DNA from: UBA11475 sp045655805
GTDB lineage: Bacteria > Bacillota > Clostridia > Christensenellales > Borkfalkiaceae
Assembly: GCA_045655805.1 (NCBI GenBank)
Contig: JAZOPZ010000007.1
Coordinates: forward strand, 1 to 28,431
Length of the DNA stretch: 28,431 bases
Reading direction: 5' to 3'
Shown: positions 15,489-22,031 of the stretch, piece after piece
How the letters are laid out: every line of letters starts with the position of its first letter
Numbering within the stretch: position 1 is the stretch's first letter
Made by a program: the position numbers and the translations under genes
The notes under the pieces: generated by a model
Told to the model about the DNA's origin: nothing
Seen by the model: only the letters and a program-made list of their open reading frames with translations
Databases searched by the model: none

Positions 15489-16018
15489 TTGTCCCCCTTG
15501 TTTTTAAAATCATTAATAATTTCAATAATTTTGCTTTTGTAAACGAAGTCCGTACCGTACGCAGTAAAGCATAATGGCGGATATACGACACACCACCAAT
15601 TATCACCCAAGCCTTCGCCCAAATTGATTATTAACGCATCGTAAACGCCAGCCGAAAGTTCAGTACCGTCGTAAACACGCGTTGGAAAATACTCCTTCTT
15701 GTAAGATACGGCACTTTCGTATAAAAAACCCTTTTCACGAAGAACTTTATCGCATACGCTTTTTAGGTTTGGCAAATTTTCAGTAATCGTTTTTTCTGCC
15801 GAAACTTTATTAGTTATATTTACGACGAGTGGCGCCAGATATTCAACTACTGCTTGCTTTACGGCGTACTTTACAGTTTGGTCTACTTCACTATTAGAAT
15901 TTGCTCTGACGTGCAAGCGCAAATATTCCACCTTTTTTTCGGGCAAAACGGTTGCGATACACGCAAAGATTAAAATTATTATGCTCAACAAACAAAAAAC
16001 TATGCGTTCTTTTTTCAT
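15485..16018 (-). CDS. spoIIR: Stage II sporulation protein R
   Basis: 177 aa from the ATG at 16018, chosen for the AGAGGTG upstream; the open frame reaches 16087. SpoIIR is secreted from the forespore and triggers SpoIIGA to process pro-sigma-E in the mother cell. An N-terminal membrane or signal segment (about 4-25) is followed by the family signature YLRLHVRANSNSEVDQ (about 32-47). The 4-bp ATGA overlap with sleB means one transcript for spoIIR, sleB and ypeB. In Bacillus spoIIR is sigma-F-dependent and sleB-ypeB sigma-G-dependent, so the fusion is notable. Confidence 0.92.
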   Translation of the reverse strand: MKKERIVFCLLSIIILIFACIATVLPEKKVEYLRLHVRANSNSEVDQTVKYAVKQAVVEYLAPLVVNITNKVSAEKTITENLPNLKSVCDKVLREKGFLYESAVSYKKEYFPTRVYDGTELSAGVYDALIINLGEGLGDNWWCVVYPPLCFTAYGTDFVYKSKIIEIINDFKNKGDK

Positions 16019-16044
16019 AAGCACACCTCTTTCTTTTTTGTGGA

Positions 16045-16074
16045 AATTATTGACAAAAATGACACCATTTATAC
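16045..16074 (-). promoter_or_regulatory. Sigma-F-like promoter of spoIIR
   Basis: GTATA (16074-16070), 15 bases, then GTCAATAATT (16054-16045). The published sigma-F pattern is GYATA and GGNNANAHTR; one -10 position differs. It lies 27 bases before the spoIIR ATG, and spoIIR belongs to the sigma-F regulon in Bacillus. Confidence 0.5.
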
Positions 16075-16165
16075 GGTAATTTTTCAAAAAACAAGATTTT
16101 TGTAAAAAAGTATAAAATGTTAAAAACTACAAAAACATTAAAATTAAGCCAAAATTTTTTTGAAA

Positions 16166-16232
16166 TTCGTGATATTTTTGTAATTTTCGTCAAAATTTGA
16201 TATAAAATTCTATATTTGTACAATATTCGTCA
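16166..16232 (-). promoter_or_regulatory. Three 0A-box-like sites in the spoIIR-spo0A intergenic region
   Basis: TTCGTCA at 16186-16192 and at 16226-16232 is the reverse complement of TGACGAA, a match to the 0A-box TGNCGAA. TTCGTGA at 16166-16172 differs at one fixed position. All three have the same orientation and start 20 and 40 bp apart, so they lie on one helix face. The middle one has the long form TTTTGACGAAAA. The last is flanked by TTTGTACA (16215-16222) and TGTACAAA (16240-16247). They sit 20-90 bp upstream of the -35 of the spo0A homologue. Confidence 0.6.
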
Positions 16233-16252
16233 TAATTTATGTACAAAAACTA

Positions 16253-16281
16253 TTGATTTTTAAAATCTCTTGTGCTAAAAT
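16253..16281 (+). promoter_or_regulatory. Sigma-A promoter of the spo0A homologue
   Basis: TTGATT (16253-16258), a 17-base spacer and TGCTAAAAT (extended -10; hexamer 16276-16281). The ribosome binding site CGGAGG is at 16311-16316. Confidence 0.7.
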
Positions 16282-16323
16282 GGTATTTGTAAAACAAAAA
16301 ATGCATTTTACGGAGGTTACTAA

Positions 16324-17076
16324 ATGAGAAGAAGAATATTTTTACTACAAGAAAGTGCAGAGGCAAATGAAGAATATAGAAAGTTATTTTCAGAATCTGG
16401 CGAATTTGAAGTCGTTGGTCAAGCGTGCGACGGAATAACGGGACTAGAACTTATTGAAGAAAAGAAACCGTCTTTCGTCGTTATGGGCCTAGCGCTATCA
16501 GGTTACGAAGGGCTAGGATTAATTGAGAAAATCATTTCGTTAGGGCTTGGCATTAAAATAATAGTAGTGTCTGCAATGTCACGCGAAGAGATTATCCAAA
16601 GCGCCCTAGACAAAGGCGCAAGTTACTATATCGTAAAACCTCTTAACTTTAATCTCTTAAAAGAAAGACTTAAAGAACTTGACCGTGAAGTTTTACCTAG
16701 TGGCGAAATTTTTGGCAAAGGCAAAGAAGATAATTTGGACGAAAAAATTAGCAAAATTTTTATCAACGTAGGTATACCACCACACATAAAGGGATATTCT
16801 TATTTGCGTGAAGGCGTAAAAATGGCAGTCGATAACCCCGACGTTATAAACAACATTACCAAAAAGTTATATCCGTCTATCGGTGAAAAGTACAACACCA
16901 CCGCTTCTAAAGTAGAAAGGGCTATTCGCCACGCGATAGAAGTCGCTTGGAATAGAGGAAGAATTGATAGTCTTAACAATATTTTAGGTGTGCGCGCCTA
17001 CGTAGGCGCAGAAAAACCAACCAATGGTGAATTTATTGCACTAGTTGCCGATAAAATGTTATTAGACCGTTCGTAA
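16324..17076 (+). CDS. spo0A: Spo0A homologue with a receiver domain lacking the phosphoacceptor
   Basis: 250 aa. The C-terminal half (about 140-250) is a clear Spo0A effector domain: VGIPPHIKGYSYLREG, NTTASKVERAIRHAIEVAW (the recognition-helix region) and KPTNGEFIALVADK. The N-terminal receiver fold (1-120) is degenerate. The acidic pocket Asp pair is Gln9-Glu10. The phosphoacceptor Asp is Gly55 (codon at 16486) in VVMGLALS, where VLDIIMP is expected. The switch Ser83 and Lys105 (VKP) remain. Normal Spo0A is activated by phosphorylation through a phosphorelay or orphan kinases; this one cannot be phosphorylated at that site. It could be the lineage's Spo0A working in another way, or a paralogue of a normal one. 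It is divergent from spoIIR. Confidence 0.9.
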   Translation: MRRRIFLLQESAEANEEYRKLFSESGEFEVVGQACDGITGLELIEEKKPSFVVMGLALSGYEGLGLIEKIISLGLGIKIIVVSAMSREEIIQSALDKGASYYIVKPLNFNLLKERLKELDREVLPSGEIFGKGKEDNLDEKISKIFINVGIPPHIKGYSYLREGVKMAVDNPDVINNITKKLYPSIGEKYNTTASKVERAIRHAIEVAWNRGRIDSLNNILGVRAYVGAEKPTNGEFIALVADKMLLDRS

Positions 17077-17141
17077 AAGCAACGGTTTTAGACTTAACCA
17101 AAAAAAATTTGCAAAAAAATAAAAAAAATTTTAAAAAACAG

Positions 17142-17170
17142 TTTACAAATCGCCTTCTTGCTATTATTAT
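17142..17170 (+). promoter_or_regulatory. Sigma-A promoter of the zinc-ribbon gene
   Basis: TTTACA (17142-17147), a 17-base spacer and TATTAT (17165-17170). A leader of about 70 bases follows, with GCC-GTTTTA-GGC just before TAGGAGA. Confidence 0.65.
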
Positions 17171-17247
17171 ATATAGGCAAATAGTAACGCCTTTTGCGTT
17201 TCTTGCGTAAATATATGATAAATGCCGTTTTAGGCTAGGAGAAAATT

Positions 17248-17742
17248 ATGGCAAAATTTGTAAAATGCCCAAGATGTGACCTGAACTATATTTTGGAAGG
17301 TCAAGATTACTGCGACGTTTGTAAGGCTGAACTCGGTTTAGGCCCGTCACTTGTTTTTGCCGTAGAAAATGAAAAGGAAGTTAAAGTTCGTCTTTGCCCT
17401 ATCTGTAAACAAGTTGAAATTGGTGAAGATGAAGATATGTGCCAAAAATGTCGTGAAAATTTAGACTTTAAAGGCGACCAAATCGACTACGATAACGACG
17501 AAGACTGGAAGAACTATGTCAACGACGATGACGACAGCACTGAACAAGACGAAACGGAAGAAGAAATTTCTCTTTCTAAACTCGCTGAAGAAGAGGCAAA
17601 ACTCGACGAGGACTTCGCTGAAAACGACCTCGATGATGATGAAGAATACACTTCTAACGACGACTTTGAATATGTTGACCCAGACGATCCGTCCATTGAA
17701 GATATCGACGACGAGGAAGAAGAACTCGAAGACGATTTATAA
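17248..17742 (+). CDS. Double zinc-ribbon protein with a very acidic tail, unknown function
   Basis: 164 aa, family not recognised. Residues 1-70 hold two four-cysteine knuckles: C7, C10, C22, C25 and C50, C53, C65, C68 (CPRC...CDVC and CPIC...CQKC). Residues 75-164 are mostly Asp and Glu with no basic cluster, probably disordered. The domain order suggests a nucleic-acid- or protein-binding zinc module with a DNA-mimic-like or metal-buffering tail; this is inference. The start follows TAGGAGA. It lies between the spo0A homologue and veg with its own promoter and terminator. Confidence 0.8.
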   Translation: MAKFVKCPRCDLNYILEGQDYCDVCKAELGLGPSLVFAVENEKEVKVRLCPICKQVEIGEDEDMCQKCRENLDFKGDQIDYDNDEDWKNYVNDDDDSTEQDETEEEISLSKLAEEEAKLDEDFAENDLDDDEEYTSNDDFEYVDPDDPSIEDIDDEEEELEDDL

Positions 17743-17750
17743 TAAACACC

Positions 17751-17778
17751 AAATAGGCTTGCAATCGCAAGCCTATTT
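17751..17778 (+). terminator. Terminator of the zinc-ribbon gene
   Basis: AAATAGGCTTGC and GCAAGCCTATTT form a perfect 12-bp stem with an AATC loop. The T-run is short (ATTTATGTTT). It ends 36 bases before the veg start. Confidence 0.65.
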
Positions 17779-17814
17779 ATGTTTAAAATTTTAATTTTTG
17801 GCAATAATGTTTTT

Positions 17815-18063
17815 ATGATTAAAGGCAGTAAAAATATTTTGAGCGCAAAAGAAAGTATTAAAAAATTATATGGGCAAGAAGTTGACGTAAAGGTGAATAT
17901 GGGGAGAAATAAAATCGTATCTTTTAGCGGAACGCTATCGGGCGTATACCCTGCCATTTTTACCATTGCGCCACTCGACAAAACTTTCCCCGTAAAAACC
18001 TCATACTCTTACGCAGATTATCTTTACGGCGTTGTTAGCGTAGTTGCCCGTAAAAAAGCCTAA
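17815..18063 (+). CDS. veg: Veg-family protein
   Basis: 82 aa from the ATG at 17815, which gives the usual Veg length; an in-frame ATG at 17779 would add 12 hydrophobic residues and touch the terminator. Veg is a small SH3-like protein, implicated in biofilm control in Bacillus. Matching parts are SGTLSGVYPAIFTI (about 38-51) and KTSYSYADYLYGVV (about 60-73). No Shine-Dalgarno is visible before either ATG, odd for this window. The distance from the upstream hairpin leaves little room for a promoter; TTGCAA at 17759 is the best -35 candidate. Confidence 0.85.
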   Translation: MIKGSKNILSAKESIKKLYGQEVDVKVNMGRNKIVSFSGTLSGVYPAIFTIAPLDKTFPVKTSYSYADYLYGVVSVVARKKA

Positions 18064-18066
18064 ATT

Positions 18067-18086
18067 AAGCCCTTTGGGGCTTTTTT
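18067..18086 (+). terminator. Terminator of veg
   Basis: AAGCCC-TTTG-GGGCTT is followed by TTTTA, three bases after the veg stop. Confidence 0.85.
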
Positions 18087-18213
18087 ACTTGCAACGGTTA
18101 TGTGAAAATTGACCATTTTTTATTTTTTAAAAAATAAAAATATAAAAATCGTCATAAAAAACCACCACCCGTAATATCATAATACCGTATTAAATTTATG
18201 GGGTAGGTGCAAA

Positions 18214-19737
18214 ATGTCAGCAACGGTCAATTATGAAAAATATCAACTTAACGCCGAAACCTTTACTTTGACGGACAGCGTCAAAGTAGAGTGCAAAACA
18301 CAACTTTTTGAGGGCGACAAAATTCTACTGGTTACGCCGTTTATAACTTCTTGTGGAAACGAAATTTTACCCTCCACACTAAAATATACGGGCAAAGCCG
18401 TTTTTACCGTATGCACGCAAAACTCTAGTGGTTTAGGAAAACAAGAGTGCGCAACGGAATTTTTAGGCACGCTTAAAAACGAAAAAATCTCGCCGGAGTT
18501 TACGGCTGAAACTTCTTTTGAAATAATCAAAACCGAACGCAACGAATTAAACGGTTTTTTAATTATAACTGCTACAGTTGCCGTTAAAACAAAATTTTAC
18601 CAACCACTTTTGCAAGAATACGCCGTTGGTGGCGACAACCTTATAGTAAAAACCGACAACGCCTGCATTGCAAAAAGTTTGGGTAAAAGAACTTCAGACA
18701 CCACAATTAGTGAAGAATTTGAACTTTCGCAAACTGTTGGCGAAGTGCTTTTTCATAAAGAAGAATTTTTAATTAGTTCGGTGCAATGTGGGATTGGTTG
18801 CTTAATTATCGACGGTGAATTAACAATATCGCTTTTTATCTTGCAAAAAAATCAAAACGGTGATATAGTTAAAGAGAGCAAAACTTTACCCGTTCGCATT
18901 GAAGTCGACGAGCCTAACGCTATGCCAACAATGAGATCAAAGGCAATTGCCAAGGTTAAGAGTTCCAAACTTGCTGTTACTTCGTTTGAAGAAACTTCTT
19001 CTAGCACCGTGCAAGCGAGCATTACTTTATCGGTCGCAAGTGAAATTTTTACTTGTGAAGAAGTCCCCGTTATGACGGATTGCTTTTCAAAGACTGAAGA
19101 ACTCGAACTTGAAAAAACCGAACTAATTTCTTGCGAGCCGTCAGCCTTGCTCAACTTTAGCCAAAACTTTAATGGCAAAATTATTAACGACGGCTTTACG
19201 GGGAGCGAAAAACTTTTAACGGTTATGGCTGAATATATTAAGCCGATAATGTGTGAAAAAACTGGTAATTCCATTTGTGTTGACGCAGTTATAAATTGCG
19301 TGCTATTTTATAAAACTGAAGACGGCACCGTGATTTGCCGAAAGGAAGATTTGCCCGTAACTTTATGCGAGCAACTACCCGTTGCGCTAGCAAATTGTTC
19401 AGCAGAAGTTATATCTGGTTGCGTATCTGAAATTTTAGCAAAATCCGTTAATGGTAGCGAAATTGAGGTGTACGGTACGGCGAAATTTGCCCTTTCGCTT
19501 GATTGCGAGTGTAAAATCCCTGCCGTTAAAAAGGTTAACACTAAAGGAGAAAAACAACCAAACACAGTTGCTTTTTCAGTTTATATCGCGCGTGAAAACG
19601 AGGATTTATGGAGTCTCGCAAAGCGCCTAGGCGTTAGTCCTGACGAACTTTGCACGTCAAATCCCGAACTTGAATTTCCACTCGCTGGCAACGAACGCAT
19701 AGTAATTTATAGACGGAAAAATAAGGAGTATTCGTGA
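18214..19737 (+). CDS. sipL: SipL-like DUF3794 repeat protein with C-terminal LysM domain
   Basis: 507 aa. It contains repeated DUF3794-type beta domains (roughly 30-140, 180-280 and 320-415) and a LysM domain at about 450-500 (ENEDLWSLAKRLGVSPDELCTSNPEL). This architecture is that of SipL in Clostridioides difficile, which binds SpoIVA and anchors the coat to the forespore, and resembles SpoVID in Bacillus. It lies in the mother cell, has no signal peptide, and sits in a sporulation region. The start follows GGGGTAGGTG. It ends in a 4-bp GTGA overlap with ispE. No convincing sigma-E promoter was found upstream. Confidence 0.82.
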   Translation: MSATVNYEKYQLNAETFTLTDSVKVECKTQLFEGDKILLVTPFITSCGNEILPSTLKYTGKAVFTVCTQNSSGLGKQECATEFLGTLKNEKISPEFTAETSFEIIKTERNELNGFLIITATVAVKTKFYQPLLQEYAVGGDNLIVKTDNACIAKSLGKRTSDTTISEEFELSQTVGEVLFHKEEFLISSVQCGIGCLIIDGELTISLFILQKNQNGDIVKESKTLPVRIEVDEPNAMPTMRSKAIAKVKSSKLAVTSFEETSSSTVQASITLSVASEIFTCEEVPVMTDCFSKTEELELEKTELISCEPSALLNFSQNFNGKIINDGFTGSEKLLTVMAEYIKPIMCEKTGNSICVDAVINCVLFYKTEDGTVICRKEDLPVTLCEQLPVALANCSAEVISGCVSEILAKSVNGSEIEVYGTAKFALSLDCECKIPAVKKVNTKGEKQPNTVAFSVYIARENEDLWSLAKRLGVSPDELCTSNPELEFPLAGNERIVIYRRKNKEYS

Positions 19738-20609
19738 AAAAAATCAAACAAAAGATACCTGCAAAAATAAATCTTACACTTGATGTTTTTGGCAAAAAAG
19801 ACGGTTACCATATGATAAAATCGTTAGTTGCATCCATTAACTTATACGACACCGTAACGCTTATCAAGAGGCGCGACAACGTTATAACTTTAAGAGAGCG
19901 TGGATATTCTGCCGGTTGCCCTATCAACGAAAATAACTCGTTTAAAGCAGCAAAACTTTTTATGCAAACTTTTTTTACGCCGGGCGTTGATATAATCGTT
20001 GATAAAAAAATTCCGTTATCCGGTGGGTTAGGTGGTTCTAGCGCCGACGCAGTTGCCGTACTTGAAGGACTTTCTAAACTATACGATATCAACGGCGCTT
20101 TGGTACCGTTGGCAAAGTCAATGGGTAGCGACACCACTTATATGCTTCACGGTGGTTTTGCTGTAATTAGTGGTAGAGGAGAAGAAGTCACTCCACTTGA
20201 TTTTCACAAAAAACTTTACCTTATTTTAATTACTGAAAAAACGGGTATTACCTCAAAGGAAAGTTACTCCCTTTACGATGAACTTGCCCCTAAAAAACAC
20301 CCTACCACCGACCAAGCAGTTAACTATTTAAACAAGCGGGGCAAAGATGCTTTTCTTAACTTTGCAACTTGTGTCAAAAACGACCTGTACCCCGTTACAC
20401 TTCAAAAAATGCCAGTACTAAAAAAGAATATCGAAAAACTTTTAAAAAGTGGCGCTATATCTGCAACTATGTCGGGTTCTGGTTCTGTTACTTACGGCAT
20501 TTATTTGACGAAGAAATCTCGTGACGAGGCTTACAAAAAACTATTGTCGTCTTTCCCTGCATCTAGGCTGATTAAAACGCAAACGCTACCACCACACGGG
20601 CAGTTTTGA
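19734..20609 (+). CDS. ispE: 4-diphosphocytidyl-2-C-methyl-D-erythritol kinase
   Basis: 291 aa GHMP kinase of the MEP isoprenoid pathway; it phosphorylates CDP-methylerythritol. Motifs: PAKINLTLDV (about 9-18), GYHMI (about 23-27), the ATP loop PLSGGLGGSSADA (about 92-104) and MSGSGSVTYGIY near residue 245. The start is GTG at 19734, fixed by AAGGAG at 19722. The GTGA overlap with sipL couples a metabolic gene to a sporulation gene. A terminator follows at 20644. Confidence 0.95.
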   Translation: MKKIKQKIPAKINLTLDVFGKKDGYHMIKSLVASINLYDTVTLIKRRDNVITLRERGYSAGCPINENNSFKAAKLFMQTFFTPGVDIIVDKKIPLSGGLGGSSADAVAVLEGLSKLYDINGALVPLAKSMGSDTTYMLHGGFAVISGRGEEVTPLDFHKKLYLILITEKTGITSKESYSLYDELAPKKHPTTDQAVNYLNKRGKDAFLNFATCVKNDLYPVTLQKMPVLKKNIEKLLKSGAISATMSGSGSVTYGIYLTKKSRDEAYKKLLSSFPASRLIKTQTLPPHGQF

Positions 20610-20643
20610 CGACACCGTTATCACTTAAAATTAACCTTAAACT

Positions 20644-20677
20644 AAACTTTCCGCAAATTTACGGAAAGTTTTTTTAT
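20644..20677 (+). terminator. Terminator of ispE
   Basis: AAACTTTCCG and CGGAAAGTTT form a 10-bp perfect stem with an 8-base loop, followed by TTTTTT. Confidence 0.85.
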
Positions 20678-20706
20678 TTTAATAAAAAATATCTGTCCCT
20701 TGTGGC

Positions 20707-20735
20707 TTGACAATTGGAATTTTTATATATATAAT
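20707..20735 (+). promoter_or_regulatory. Consensus sigma-A promoter of the trigger-factor-like gene
   Basis: A perfect TTGACA (20707-20712), a 17-base spacer and a perfect TATAAT (20730-20735). Confidence 0.85.
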
Positions 20736-20769
20736 ATTGCTACGCCTAAAGGCAAAAAGGAGAAGAAAA

Positions 20770-21693
20770 ATGGCATTTATTAAAAACTTAAAATACACCG
20801 GCCTCGATATCGAATCACCTATCATTATCGAAATTACTGAAGAAGAAGTTAACGCTGAAGTTGAAAGATTTAGATTATCTCAATCAGAAGAAGTTGAAAT
20901 TACCGACGAAACGAGAACTTTAAAAGAAGGCGACATCGCTCACTTTGATTTTTGCGGTTACGTTAACGGCGAAAAGTTTGAAGGTGGCGAGGCTAAAAAT
21001 TACGACCTTTTAATTGGTAGCCATCAATTTATCCCTGGTTTTGAAGAAGGTATGGTTGGTATGAAAATAGGTGAAGAACGCGACGTTAAAGTTACCTTCC
21101 CTAAAGCTTACACCCCAGAACTCGCAGGTAAAGACGCTATCTTTAAAGTTCTTTTACATTCTATTAAAGAAAAGCGTGAAGTTGAACTTTCTGACGAACT
21201 CGTTAAAAAGGCAACTAAAATGCAATCTGTTGAAGAATTTAAAGCGTGTTACCGTACCTACGTTATGGAACAACGCGCGCAAGAATATATGGCTAAAAAG
21301 CACGAACGCCTTTTAAACGCAGTGGCTAAAAATGCTGAAGTTGAAGTTACCAAAGAAATGATTGACGCTCAAATCGAGAGTATGCTTGCAGGTCTTGAAC
21401 GAGACCTTAAACAATACGATATGACCGTTGAACAATACTTTGCAATGAACGGCACTACCAAAGATGCTGAAATGGCTAGAGTTCGTGAACAAGTTAAAGA
21501 CAACGTTAAAAAAGTTCTTATCGTAGAAGAAATTATGAATAAGGAAAACTTAATCGCAACCGACGAAGAAGTTGAAGAATTCTTAAAAGGCAACACGATG
21601 GAAAATATTGATAAAGAAGGCGTTAAGACTAACCTTTCATACGTTAAAGTTCTTGAATTTTTAGACAAAAATAATAATTGGATTAACAAATAA
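20770..21693 (+). CDS. Trigger-factor-like FKBP peptidyl-prolyl isomerase without ribosome-docking domain
   Basis: 307 aa from the ATG at 20770, supported by AAGGAG; the longer open frame runs through the promoter. Full trigger factor has about 430 residues: ribosome-binding domain, FKBP-type isomerase, then chaperone arms. Here the N-terminal domain with its GFRxGxxP loop is absent. An FKBP domain lies at about 48-135 (EGDIAHFDFCGYVNG, GFEEGMVGMKIGEERDV). The helical trigger-factor C-terminal region covers about 140-290 (VTKEMIDAQIESMLAGLERDL). It is probably a cytosolic holdase/isomerase not bound to the ribosome. No signal peptide or lipobox is present. Confidence 0.85.
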   Translation: MAFIKNLKYTGLDIESPIIIEITEEEVNAEVERFRLSQSEEVEITDETRTLKEGDIAHFDFCGYVNGEKFEGGEAKNYDLLIGSHQFIPGFEEGMVGMKIGEERDVKVTFPKAYTPELAGKDAIFKVLLHSIKEKREVELSDELVKKATKMQSVEEFKACYRTYVMEQRAQEYMAKKHERLLNAVAKNAEVEVTKEMIDAQIESMLAGLERDLKQYDMTVEQYFAMNGTTKDAEMARVREQVKDNVKKVLIVEEIMNKENLIATDEEVEEFLKGNTMENIDKEGVKTNLSYVKVLEFLDKNNNWINK

Positions 21694-21717
21694 TTTCTAA
21701 AAAATTGAATAAAAAAA

Positions 21718-21750
21718 CCCCCCTAGTACATAATTATAGAAAGGGGGATT
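21718..21750 (+). terminator. C-rich/G-rich hairpin before the DUF378 gene
   Basis: CCCCCCT (21718-21724) can pair with AGGGGGA (21742-21748) around a long loop, followed by TTTTG. It may end the trigger-factor transcript. The G-rich arm is also the ribosome binding site of the gene at 21758, so the same hairpin would block its translation in read-through RNA. Confidence 0.5.
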
Positions 21751-21757
21751 TTGTTTT

Positions 21758-21964
21758 ATGAGAATTGCTTCTATAGTAGCGTATATCCTTGCAATAGTCG
21801 GCGCTATCGTTTGGCTTTTAGTAGGGTTATTCGCATTTAACCCTGTGGAATGGATTTTCGGTGGTTTTACAGTTATTCCGAGAATCATTTACACATTGGT
21901 AGGTCTTGCCGGACTTTGGCTTATTTTCGTATGGGTTGCGAAAAATCCGTTCAGAGAAATTTAG
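21758..21964 (+). CDS. DUF378-family small membrane protein
   Basis: 68 aa with two membrane helices (about 4-26 and 40-60). The pattern AIVGAIVWLLVGLFAFNPVE followed by PRIIYTLVGLAGLWLI is that of DUF378 proteins, which are of unknown function. Translation starts after AAGGGGG. It has its own very strong terminator and lies between the trigger-factor-like gene and a P-type ATPase. Confidence 0.88.
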   Translation: MRIASIVAYILAIVGAIVWLLVGLFAFNPVEWIFGGFTVIPRIIYTLVGLAGLWLIFVWVAKNPFREI

Positions 21965-21970
21965 CACGGC

Positions 21971-22003
21971 AAATCGGCGGAAGCAATCTTCCGCCGATTT
22001 TAT
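21971..22003 (+). terminator. Strong terminator of the DUF378 gene
   Basis: AAATCGGCGGAAG and CTTCCGCCGATTT form a perfect 13-bp stem with a 4-base loop, followed by TATTTG. Confidence 0.85.
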
Positions 22004-22031
22004 TTGTAAAACAAATAAGGAGTTAACGATT

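Noticed and set aside
17066..17092. ACCGTT...AACGGT hairpin as the terminator of the spo0A homologue
   Set aside because: Only a 6-bp stem with a 9-base loop and a short T-run that contains other bases; too weak to call.
17514..17981. 155-aa serine-rich minus-strand open frame
   Set aside because: Antisense to Asp/Glu-rich codons, which read as Ser on the other strand; it also covers a terminator and veg.
18140..18200. Sigma-E promoter and a 0A box (ATCGTCAT) upstream of the sipL-like gene
   Set aside because: The CATAATA-like -10 and TCATAAA-like -35 are 19 bases apart, too far, and the 0A-like site fails at the last fixed base.
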